This document shows positions 1-12,500 of a stretch of DNA of 64,000 nucleotides, in pieces. The stretch is from Bolinopsis microptera (lineage: Eukaryota > Ctenophora > Tentaculata > Lobata > Bolinopsidae). How positions within the stretch are numbered: position 1 is the stretch's first letter; every line of letters starts with the position of its first letter. Position numbers and translations under genes: made by a program. The notes beneath the pieces are model-generated. The model worked only from the letters and a program-made list of their open reading frames with translations, was not told where the DNA came from and made no database searches. The stretch lies in assembly GCF_026151205.1 (NCBI RefSeq), contig NC_087081.1:8675246-8739245 (forward strand), in the 5' to 3' direction.

Positions 1-137
1 CTCAGGAACTATATGATCGAAACAAATTGCTGAGTTAAAGGAGTGGAACAATATGTGCTTGAGGGGTGCCTTATTGTATGCCTAGTATTACATGACTGTG
101 TAATATATACCAACGCTACATAAAATTAAGCAGTAAT

Positions 138-160
138 GAGAGAGAGAGAGAGAGAGAGAG
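138..160. repeat. (AG)n microsatellite
   Basis: Uninterrupted AG dinucleotide run. No coding signal surrounds it and the short open frame across it is a consequence of the repeat. The 5' part of the window (1-437) otherwise holds no exon that I can support. Confidence 0.9.
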
Positions 161-437
161 CGATCCCCGTAACTCTTACCGTTTTCTTGCTCAAGCCATT
201 TTATGTAACATTTGTGGTACAAAACCATCAATTAAACCACTCACCACCGGCCGATTTAAAAAAATTTGCTTATGGGCTTCATCAGAGTTTTGTCGGCACT
301 ATACCGAAAAAACCAGTCCCGTAACTCTTACCGTTTTTTTTTGTATAACCGTTCGGAAATTACACACGCACAGACGATCAGACACACACACACATTCTGA
401 GATTATTGTTTCTGATAATATTTTCTTTACGTAACAG

Positions 438-507
438 GGGGAGTACCAGTGCAGAACTCAGAGTAAACTATCCAACGTACAGGGATCAGCCAACGTTTTT
501 ATGCGAG
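438..507 (+). CDS. Ig gene exon 1 in window: end of an Ig domain
   Basis: Starts after a CAG acceptor in phase 0 and reads GEYQCRTQSKLS..., a canonical F strand with Cys followed by the G strand. It ends in phase 1 at CGAG|GTTAAT. The 5' half of this domain lies upstream of the window. Confidence 0.8.
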
Positions 508-3500
508 GTTAATCGCATTTTTTATCGCACTTTAGCTGTCTGACTGCATTTATTAACTGTCCTATTAAATTAAATAGTTGCTGCAAATTCTTCTAAACTT
601 ACAATATTAGAATCGTGATTGGTGACTACAGTTCTTTTGTAATCTTATTCGGACAAAAGTCGCGTGTTACCTAGCACTGTCAACCTCCGGTTAAAGGTCG
701 CCCTGGCAACCAACCCCCTAACTCCTCAGACATACCACAACTAAAGAACACCACATCACGGGCAGTGTTGGTCCAGCAGGGAGGGCAGGCTAGGTTCAGT
801 GTGGATATTACTCTACTTTCTCCTCGAAAATCATCGGAATTTTCCATATCCTGGTCTAGAGACGGTGAGTGGTTTTTGTTCGTTTGTTTGTGTGTTTGTT
901 CGTATGTGTATGTTCGTATTATTGTACGTTTGTTTGCACTGAATTAAGGGCATGACGACCGTTTATATTTGCTTGCGTCTTTAAAACTACCCCTTGTAAG
1001 TGTAGTGATGGGTGGTAGTAACTTTAGTAACATATAACTTTACTAAATACTTAATTAATAGTCAATACAGATAACTAAGGAGTAGGCTGTATAGTGTAGA
1101 TAGAGGATGAGTACAGCTGTTATCATTATGTTGAGCGATTGTACCAAACTAGCTTATTACAGTTAATCAGAGTTAAAAATACTGCAGAATACGTTAATTT
1201 ATAAAATTCTGCTCTCCAGACTCACCAGCCTTTCCATGATAGTAAAATGAACAATGATATTGATGAAATGAACAATGATATTGATAAAATGAACAATGAT
1301 ATTGACTATATCAGCCATTAAATCAGCAACATCTGCTCCCTGGCCCCTTACTTACATATCGATTATGAAACTAACATCACACCATATTTGAGATTATATA
1401 CGTTTAATAACGTACCAAAACCTCTGTATGTGTACACACCTGCTTACTAATTAGCAAACAGTAATGTCACGTGACGTTTCACGTGATGTTAAGGGTGTTT
1501 ATCATCACATACTGCACATCTGTTATATCTGTTAGCTAACAGATATTTGGGATTACCATCGACCATGTTAAAATTGTGGTGCCACCTGGTGAGTATTATT
1601 ATAGAGGGCACATAATTGCAACTAAATTGAGCATTTACAGTTTAACAAAGTACCCTGTAGCTTAAATTATGTAACATCAACACTTTATAGTGTGTACCTG
1701 ATGACGGATGACCTGATCTCTAGGAAGCTTTGTATAGTTTAGATCCGTTACAATATAGTTTAGATCCGTTAGAATATAGTTTAGATCCGTTAGAATATAG
1801 TTTAGATCCGTTACAATATAGTTTAGATCCGTTAGAATATAGTTTAGATCCGTTAGAATATAGTTTAGGTCAGTTGGAAATGTACGGATAAATGGTCCTT
1901 ATGATCAGGTTTTTGTCTTATTCTTCTAAATCCTCTCGATCGGGAAGTTCACTGGCATATTGAATAAGACAGTCAATGAGAGACACACTACTCACATTTC
2001 TTCAGATGACATAAAAGCTAGAAAGAACATCTTATGTCTAGAAACAGTTATACAATCACTCTAAACATAAAGAACACATCATTTTACAAAAAACACATTA
2101 TTTTACTCCGCAAGAGTTTGCTTATCTAAGATGAGAGTAAAATAATCATAATATTACTTGTAACTCCACGACGTACAACGCAGTGTGTTGCATATAAAAC
2201 ATGCGTATAGTGACCCTGAAACTGTTGTGCCAGCGCGCTGATTGAACTACCTTATATGGCATAAACTATATCTGTCTCGGGTTATGGTCACCTCATATTA
2301 CATTATGATTAACATTATTAGAACATATAACGGGATAGTATTATAGTATTATAGTATATCATAGTATTATCTAATATTAGTATTAGAATATACTGCATGG
2401 ATTTACAGTATCTAACTTGTTAGGGACTAGCTGGTAGATGAGCATTCAACTTTTACACATGTGAGGCCGCTCAGTGGGATCATCCCCATTAAAACCACAT
2501 AACCCCACGTATTTGACCTCTATACTACGCCCCTACTTAATTTAACTTAAACTTTAAGTATGGGCGTGGAGGTACCTGGGGTTATGTGGTAAAATACGTG
2601 GGGTAATTATGTGGTTTTGATAACAGGAGAATAATCATTTACCATTACACATATTGTTGTACCAGACAAAGCGGCCCATCAAAGAAGAACTCTTTATAAT
2701 AATAGTGACTGAGCATACTCATAGCTCTGTGTGTGAGCAAACCTCGACCGTTTTAGTGTGACATAATTACATACATGAATGAATGAATTGAATGAATGGA
2801 TGAATGAATTAAGCTAAATAAGGCTATATGAAGGTCTGTTAGGCTATATTAACCTACATTAACCTACATTAACATTTTAACCTAATATTGCGATGTATAA
2901 CCTACACAGCAGTATGCACGTTATAACTTTGACTCAAAGCGATTGGCAACCTTTTAAATGACTATTAAGTGTATCAAGGTGCCAGTCAGCCTTCCCTCTA
3001 TTTTTAATATTGTACGTGACTAAGATTTGTACGTGACGGTTGTGGAGACGGTTAAAATTTAACCGATAATCTGAGGATTATTCCAGAATTAAATTATGTA
3101 ATATTAAATATAATCATACTGTTTAAAAATTATTTTAGTCAGTGACATGTTCTACTAAGAGTAGGTACTGTAATGTCACTAATGTTGCTGTTAACAATAC
3201 TTTCAAATAGCATTAAACCCGTTTATTAGCAGCGACATTTGTGCGTTCATTTTACAACAAAATTGTTATTCTCCTTCAAGTAGTTTACAACTTGTTAAGT
3301 TTTCAAGTCCTTATACTTCCCAGGATATAAACTGTTTCCTCTACCCAGGATATAAACTGTTTCCTCTACCCAGGATATAAACTGTTTCCTCTACCCAGGA
3401 TATAAACTGTTTCCTCTACCCAGGATATAAACTGTTTCCTCTACCCAGGATATAAACTTTTTCCTCTACCCAGGATATAAACTGTTTCCTCTACCCAGGA

Positions 3501-6500
3501 TATAAACTGTTTCATCTACCCAGGATATAAACTGTTTCCTCTACCCAGGATATAAACTGTTTCCTCTACCCAGGATATAAACTGTTTCCTCTACCCAGGA
3601 TATAAACTGTTTCCTCTACCCAGGATATAAACTGTTTCCTCTACCCAGGATATAAACTGTTTCCTCTACCCAGGATATAAACTGTTTCCTCTACCCAGGA
3701 TATAAACTGTTTCCTCTACCCAGGGTATAAACTGTTTCCTCTACCCAGGATATAAACTGTTTCCTCTACCCAGGATATAAACTGTTTCCTCTGCCCAGGA
3801 TATAAACTGTTTCCTCTGCCCAGGATATAAACTGTTTCCTCTACCCAGGATATAAACTGTTTCCTCTACCCAGGATATAAACTGTTTCCTCTACCCAGGA
3901 TATAAACTGTTTCCTCTACCCAGGATATAAACTGTTTCCTCTACCCAGGATATAAACTGTTTCCTCTACCCAGGATATAAACTGTTTCCTCTACCCAGGA
4001 TATAAACTGTTTCCTCTACCCAGGATATAAACTGTTTCCTCTACCCAGGATATAAACTGTTTCCTCTACCCAGGATATAAACTGTTTCCTCCACCCAGGA
4101 TATAAACTGTTTCCTCCACCCAGGATATAAACTGTTTCCTCTACCCAGGATATAAACTGTTTCCTCTACCCAGGATATAAACTGTTTCCTCTACCCAGGA
4201 TATAAACTGTTTCCTCTACCCAGGATATAAACTGTTTCCTCTACCCAGGATATAAACTGTTTCCTCTACCCAGTATATCAACTGTTTCCTCTACCCAGGA
4301 TATAAACTGTTTCCTCTACCCAGGATATAAACTGTTTCCTCTACCCAGGATATAAACTGTTTCCTCTACCCAGGATATAAACTGTTTCCTCTACCCAGGA
4401 TATAAACTGTTTCCTCTACCCAGGAGATGAGATACAAGAGTACGACACCAGATACCAGTTCCTGGACAACAGCAAAACTCTCAAAATACTCAGTACTGAT
4501 CTGGTACGTGGTCATTTAATTTAGCTAGATTAATTAATAGTTAATTAGTTAATTACAGTCTTCAGCACGGCTGAATGACAATTGACAATGCTAAGCTGCA
4601 TACTTAAACCATATGTAAGGGATTTGGCTTGATCCGCGTATTCACGATCGGTTGCGCTTGCTGTAAAGGTGTCATGTAGAGATCTACTACTGCTACTATG
4701 TCGGAACTAAGTCCGATCTACGCCAGATAACCCCCTCCATATATCCATGTCCCGCATCAGGGTTCGCAGTTCCTCTTTAGAGTTTGTCCCAACTTCCTTC
4801 AGTAACATAGACAAGTAGCTTTGTCTTGGTCGGCCTTGCTGTGCTCTACCATGCATAGGTTCCCATAAGACTAAATCACTGGCAAGTAGCTTAGGATGTC
4901 TGATGCAGTGTCTACTGTCTCGTAGAGATCTTTCATATATAAATTATAACGTAAGCCATTTTTGACCATTTCAAAGCCCCCACTTCTCCGTAAGCCATTT
5001 TATAAATATTTACTGTGTAGAAATAACACTAAAATTGTTATTTAGTTTGGCTAACTTACCTTCACACTTTATGTTGCAGCGTATACACGTAACTTGATAT
5101 ACGAAACTGTTCTAAAATTTAGCTATGAAACTATCCTAAATGGAGCAAATCTGAAAAACGGTTTTTAAGTGGTCCGCAAAGCGATATTATACACTTGGCA
5201 AACGTAATATGTGAAATGGTTATAAAGTCCTGATTATGGTCTTTATAGTCGTGAATATAGTCTCTATAGTCGTGAATATAGTCTCTATAGTCCTGAATAT
5301 AGTATCTATAGTTGTGAATATAGTCCCTATAGTCCTGAATATATTCTCTATAGTCCTGAATATAGTCTCTATAGTCCTGAATATAGTCTCTATAGTTGTG
5401 AATATAGTCCCTATAGTCCTGAATATATTCTCTATAGTCCTGAATATAGTCTCTATAGTCCTGAATATAGTCTCTATAGTCCTGAATATAGTCTCTATAG
5501 TCGTGAATATAGTCTCTATAGTCCTGAATACAGTCTCTATAGTCATGAATATAGTCTCTATAGTCCTGAATATAGTCTCTATAGTCCTGAATATATTCTC
5601 TATAGTCCTGAATATAGTCTCTATAGTCCTGAATATAGTCTTTATATAATAATAGTCTCAGCAGTATAACTTAGACCTACAAGATCTGATGAAGTTCGTT
5701 AATTAACACCACTTCAACAAGAGTATACTGATCATGATGCTACTATTTGTTGGGAGCTTTACATGTAAACGTGTACATGTGGATTAGTCGTGAGTTTCAG
5801 GAAATATGAAGAGTTTTAGTGTATAAAATAAAGTATAAACAGTAAAAATAATATGAACCACTGGTACAAGATTCTAGAAAATAAAAGAATGTTGTTGTCC
5901 TCAGGTATGTACTATTCTTTCCGTATTCTTTTACATTTTTTAGTCTCACATGTTACTATATTACAAATTCCCTATTAACATAGCTAGCTGATAGTTGCAT
6001 CATAGACGTATAAAGTCCAACTCGATAAAAATATCATCAAACATTTAATATGTAGCAAATAGCAATAGAACTGAACTGGCATCAATAATTTATGTTATGG
6101 CATCAATAATTTATGTTATACTATCACGGGTCATATTAAAGAATTCGACACATAAATTCGACACAGGTAGCAATAAACAGAATGTAGTATAAACCACAAC
6201 ATGAACGTCTCAATGTACTCTAAAAGAACGGAATGAACCAAATAAAGCGTCCATCACAACTAACAACCTCAATCTCCTCTACACTACCCACGAGCTGGTC
6301 TATGAGCAGAGACACAGCAGCCGTATCTGAGATAGAAATAGGAAGAGTAATAGTAGAGTCCAACAAAGCAGAGCTGGAGAAGCCAGCTGAGCCCACGTTA
6401 ACAGGGTACTTATGTGGGGAGTTGAAGGTGTTTAACATCAGGGGGTTACACTTGAACTCTTCTCCCGCCAGCAGTGTAGGCCAGATCCCCACTCTTTTCA

Positions 6501-9500
6501 CTTGTCTCATCTTCTCGAAAACGCTTGCGGAGTAAACCCGGTCAGTGTTAGCAAAGTGTACAACCCCACCTGTGAAGTTGCCCGGGTGAGACCTCATGAA
6601 CTGTAGAGCTGTGTTTCTCAGTCCGTTACACAAGTTGCCACTCCGTACCCGGCCCTCACTGCTCAGGTGGTAGTGTGGAATGTGGCATGTGGCCAGGAAA
6701 TCCTTGACACGTGGTGTCCTCCCGTACTGTTCCACCACTATCCACTGTAGGTTGGAGATACCGGAGAGGGATTGGGAGAGGATGGTTAGTTCAGCTAGTT
6801 GGGTGGGGCGTGTGTAGATGGGGGTTATTATGTAGAGAGGAGTCTTGCTTTCTTCATCTGAGGTATCGGAACATGAGAGGAATTATGGTGATTTGTTTCT
6901 TTGACCCATTAGGGACGATAGGGTCGTTTACGACCCACCTTTTCTAGAGGCTATAGAGGACAAACCATAATACTAAACGCAACGAATCTTTCGCACATAA
7001 GCTCAAAATTTATTGGGCTACATTATTGACTTTCCAGTCGAGACCCAATTAATTACTAACAACTAAATAATTAGGCTAATTAGTCGTCATAATTGGAAAA
7101 TATTTCACTTTACTTCTTGCCTTGGTTGAGGACAAAATAGTTGCGGGCAACGATTTCCTTGAGACATATGAAAAGCCCGTGATAATCAGATGTTCACAAA
7201 CAGAGCTAGACGCTGTTTACTAACTGCGGTCGCATACGACCCACTCGTCCGGGTCGCAAACGACCCATCACGGTTTTTCGGCTTTAACTTCTGAAACAAA
7301 GACGTTAGGATAAAATAAAAACTGTAGCATAAGTTAAAAACATATGGTCAATACTGTGTAACTCTACCCTTTAAAAATAAAGAATTTGGGTCATTAACGA
7401 CCCACTCGGCTCACTTGCTTATTACTACATATGTCCATGTAACTTCTTGAATTCAGCCTAAAGCATGACATCATAAGTTCAAAATCGCCTCTCAGCAAGT
7501 GATAATCATCATAAACTGCGAAAAATCGGTTAAATGGGTCATTAGCGACCCACTAGGACCACAAAATTGATTAATTAAATATAATGTTGTCAAACTTTTA
7601 CAAATATTAGTATAAAAACATGTTATATCTTGGTCATTACTCCTGTACGTTGATTTAACTTTTAAAATCGATCAACTGGGTCAATAACGACCCACTCGGA
7701 AGTTGAACCACCTCATCAATTATTATCAGTATCATGCTGTTCCACCATCAAGAAAGACACTCGTAGGTCTTAATTCCACGCAAACCACGGGTGGCTGACT
7801 ACTAGCCCTTCTGAGATCCAGGGCCAACTGAAGGGCCGTCATCACTCATCAAAGAGCTGCGAGAATAACACTACTGCATATGCCTGGAGTTGCGTCCTGA
7901 CTATAATACTATGGTGCGTGGAAATCTGTACCGAAAGGACCGTGGCCGTGCCGCAAAAGAAAAGGAATCGGCCTTCGTTCCTAACTTGCTAGGTAATAGC
8001 CATGCTGTTGTTGTTGCTTATTAGATTCTGTTACCTTTTTCGTCAATTTCGAATCTTGGTAAACGACCTGCTACAACCCACCGCTTGAGACCCAGGGTCC
8101 CACGGTGATCAGATCATGTCACTCAAGAAAAATCCCCTGAACGAAGTATACGAGATATCATGTAACCTTGGGTAAATACTGAAAGACGAGTGGTCAAATT
8201 GCATATTCTAATCCAACATGCCAATATGTTTTTTTCATTCCTAGAAAGTACGAGAATAACTAAACAACTGCTGCATTCAGATGGCTACATCTACAGCTCT
8301 GTGAAGAAGGACAAGGAAAAAGCTCCCCCCCCCCCCCATTTGGCTGGCGGTGCTGCAACCTGCAATCTCTCAGACAACTACCTCGTTTTGGGTAACAAAC
8401 CCCGCAACAACGAGGCAGCTTTCAAAACGAAAACAAGTATTACGTAATCGGCTGAGAGGGAGGGGAGTTTCCAAATGATTAAGCTTGTGTAATTTTGACA
8501 TAATAGCTATGTGGTGGGGGGGGGGGGGGGCGTAAAAATTGTCCAATAAGTGATTACGTAATATATGAACGGCCCCTAAGAAGTAAAGAAAGGGAGCTGC
8601 GAAGAGAGTAGATGCAGCCATCTGAAATCTGAATCCAGCAGTTGTATACAATGTATAGTTCTTCTTGGACGTTCTAGGAATCGGGAAAAGATAGGCATGT
8701 TGTTTGCTGTCTCACGACATTACGGTCATGTACTAACAGCTGATAAACTCACCTACCTATCAATCCAATTCTGCCCATTATTCGTCAGTCATTGGGTGAC
8801 GCGATCTGCAGATTACCGTGAGACTCCAGATCTCAGAAGGGCTAGTAGTCAGCCACCCGTGGTTTGCGTGGAATTAAGACCTACGAGTGTCTTTCTTGAT
8901 GGTAGAACAACATGATACTGATAATTAATGTCGTGGTTCAACTTCCGAGTGGGTCGTTATTGACCCAGTTGATCGATTTTAAAATTTAAATCAACGTACA
9001 GGAGTAATGACCAAGATATAACATGTTTTTATACTAATATTTGTAAAAGTCTGTCAACATTATATTTAATTAATCAATTCTGTGGTCTTAGTGGGTCGCT
9101 AATGACCCATTTAACCGATTTTTCGCAGTTTATGATGATTATCACTTGCTGAGAGGCGATTTTGAACTTATGATGTCATGCTTTAGGCTGAATTCAAGAA
9201 GTTACATGGACATATGTAGTAATAAGCAAGTGAGCCGAGTGGGTCGTTAATGACCCAAATTCTTTATTTTTAAAATGTTAGAGTCACACAGTATTGACCA
9301 TATGTTTTTAACTTATGCTTTTTATTTTATTTTATCCTAACGTCTTTGTTTCAGAAGTTAAAGCCGAAAAACCGTGATGGGTCGTTTGCGACCCGTACGA
9401 GTGGGTCGTATGCGACCATAGCTGTATCTTTTAAAGTAAACGAGATACAGATTAGCTTTTTTGGATATCTCATTTTTGCTGTAAAGTGACCTAGTGTGTT

Positions 9501-12500
9501 AAACGGCATCAAAATCGGCAAACTTTAAAACTCGTCGTCCCTAATGGGTTAAAATGCTTATAATTCAGGAATCCAGAATCATAATTTAGTCCTTATAAGG
9601 TAATGATTTTCAAAACACAACCAGCTGATTTGTAACAAGAAATCACTCCATCAGCTATTTTGTGCTAGAGAATGACTCACTATCAGCTAATTTGTGATAA
9701 CGAATTACTGATAAGTCATAGATACCAACTTACCTGTCCCCTGCTCTGCTTCACAAGTGTATCCGCACCACTTTACCGCATTCCTCTCTACTCTCCTGCA
9801 CTTCCCCACTTGCTTATCTGATAATCTCTTATCTGAATCTGTTATCGTGCAGTTCTCTAGCAGTACTGGCTGGAAATGTGTTATTATAGCCATGACATAT
9901 TTACTATCATTACTAGCACCTTCCTATTTGTTCAAATAAACACCTAAATGCACTAAAACAAATACTGGGGTCGACCATGATGTGGATTTAAAATGTTTCA
10001 CAGCACAAGCAGGTTCAGAACAAGCCGGTTCAGAAGAAGCCGGTTCAGAACAAGCAGGTTCAGAACAAGCAGGTTTAGAACAAGCAGTTTCCAAACAAGC
10101 AGGTTCAGAACAAGCAGGTTCAGAACAAGCAGGTTTAGAACAAGCAGGTTCAAGCACGTTCCAAACAAGCAGGTTCAGAACAATCAGGTTCAGAACAAGC
10201 AGGTTAAACACAAAAGAATAACCTGGTAGCCCCCCTCTCGACAGTCCTTCATCCTCCCCAGAGCAACATCACACGAGTTACCAGAACAAAGCAACTGCAG
10301 CGAGAGGAGAAATAAACCCTGCAAAACTAGTCTCATGTCTTGGATTACCCTGGTACAATAACGTGAAGTTATTGTGGGGATTTTGGAAATGTAACATGTC
10401 TGATACGGTGATGACGGGTGATGTATCGTCAAAAGTGTCAGATATATATATTGTTATAATTGTCAGATTGTTGTGGCGATTTTAGCGACACTTAAAGGAG
10501 TCGCCGTGAAGTCTTGACCCAGATCTCAAGAACGACCAGGACATAGGTTAATGTTTAGAGTGTGATGAAGGGGTAACTCATGACTGCCGGATTTTGTTCA
10601 TATGTTTTAGTTATCTAAATCAAATTCTAGAAGCAATACGACGACCGGATGCTGACAAACTTATATAAGAACAGCCAAAGAATGTCGGACTCCGAAACAC
10701 TGAACTCTGATAAGTCCATCAGTGTTAATTGAAATACTTAAATTTTCAACACTTTATTCAAATTGTTTATTCGACAAATCATCGCCGCTATTGTCTTATA
10801 TGCTAAGAATACGACCGCACTGATACAATATGGAGATACCAAGAATCTAGCTCCGCTGATTCGATTAACTAAAACTGTTAAAAACGATTCTGCGGAGGCT
10901 GTTGCAGAAGATTTACCACGGCAATTTATTTGCACGGAAATTGTAGCTGCATTGTGAGTCTTTGTTTCAGTGTTCTAATCATCACATCGTCCATTTTTAC
11001 CGCAACAGTCTGTGAGAAGCTCGAGGTTCAGGAGCAAGGAGATATTAAATATCCATGTCCCCCCCCCCCCCAGGCCCCCATGTTGAGGATCTTAAGGATT
11101 TACTGATGGCTTCAATGAAGAACACAATAGCTCTGACGGATGTTGTGAAAGGATTAGTGATAGATGTAGTCTCTAGCTGCTGCCAGGTTAAATCTTGCGG
11201 TGACATCACTCCTGCTCCTCCCGAGTTGTATACACGTTGTACTGCCAATAAAATAACTAGTTGATATGTTAGTAATATTACTGATTAATCAACCAATGAC
11301 CCCACAGTCGGAGGAAGGAGGGTACAGTGTAGAAGCGAGGAACAATAACGGTAGCAGCACCCTACATTTCTACCTCACTTTCTCCGGGAGGAGCAGTGCT
11401 CCTGTAGTTTATAATGTTGTAGCTCCTGACACACTGCTACAGGGCGAAACGGTTAGAGCTCACATTTACATCTTGCTTTACAAGTTTACAGTCGTTATTA
11501 TCATATTTACTAAGCTTCTGATGATTGTAAACTGCTGGTGCATTTTTTGTTTGGCTAAAAATTAAATGGTAAAATAGTGAAATAGAGGTGGTTGTGTTTA
11601 TCGATGATTGTCATGTTAGAGTAAAGTGACTACTGCAAGTAAAGCCCTGCAAACCCAAAACCACAAACTTATATCAAAATATTCAAACTATTCATACTAT
11701 TCAAACTATTCATACTATTCAAACTATTCATACTATTCAAACTATTCATACTATTCAAACTATTCGCACTATTTGCACTATTCAGGTGACCCTGTATTGC
11801 AGTGTGGGTGGTAACCCCGTCCCGAAGGTATCCTGGTACTTTGGTAACTCCCTCTTAACAACGAGGTAAGTGCGACGAAAAGTTGGCAGTAAAACGAGTT
11901 TTACGGAGGTCGGATGGTCAAAGGAAACAATGTAGATTAGTTAACATATGTTAACAAATATCATGTGGTTAATTAACATTCACCCAACCGCTCATTTTGG
12001 TAGTGTTACGATGAGAGAAATGAAGAGCTGAAGAGAATGTGAATTACGGAGATACGCTCGCCAGTCGCCACACATATTTAGACAAAAAGATTTAAGAAAA
12101 AATGATTGTTACGACTTTATAATTCAGAACATTGATTATCACTGAGATTCTCTTGTAGAAAGTAACTTTTTTCAGCTCAGTGGTAGTGTTATCTAACGTG
12201 ACGTCACGTGATAGCGGGAACTATGAATGTCGAGGATCCAACTCAATTGGCTCCGGCAGTGCCACCAGATATGTGAAGATTAGAGGTACTGAAACAGTCA
12301 AATTATTTCATGGTGTGGGTACTTAATCTGGTATTACTAGGGTTATTTTGTTGTTTATTATAGCTACAGTGTTCGGCGTTCGCATCTGAACATGGGTCAT
12401 TTTTCATTAGATGACCTCTGAACTTGACTTTTCTCTATTATCAATTTGAGTTTTGTTTTTTAATCATTTCAAATAGTGAATACCATTCCAGGCACACCTC

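Noticed and set aside
3321-4423. CRISPR-like array of regular repeats
   Set aside because: Units are contiguous with no unique spacers, and the context is a eukaryotic gene.
5220-5649. Overlapping open frames on both strands encoding IVSIVLN / TIETIFR repeats
   Set aside because: Produced by a 21-bp minisatellite whose period is a multiple of three; no other coding signal.
8190-8447. FLYWCH-type zinc finger
   Set aside because: Only a vague DGYIY and Asn-rich tail match; the Trp-Cys core is missing and a C-run interrupts the frame.
9924-10229. Repetitive frames rich in Ala/Cys/Glu/Pro or Arg/Phe/Thr/Ser
   Set aside because: 15-bp minisatellite inside the GT43-like intron.
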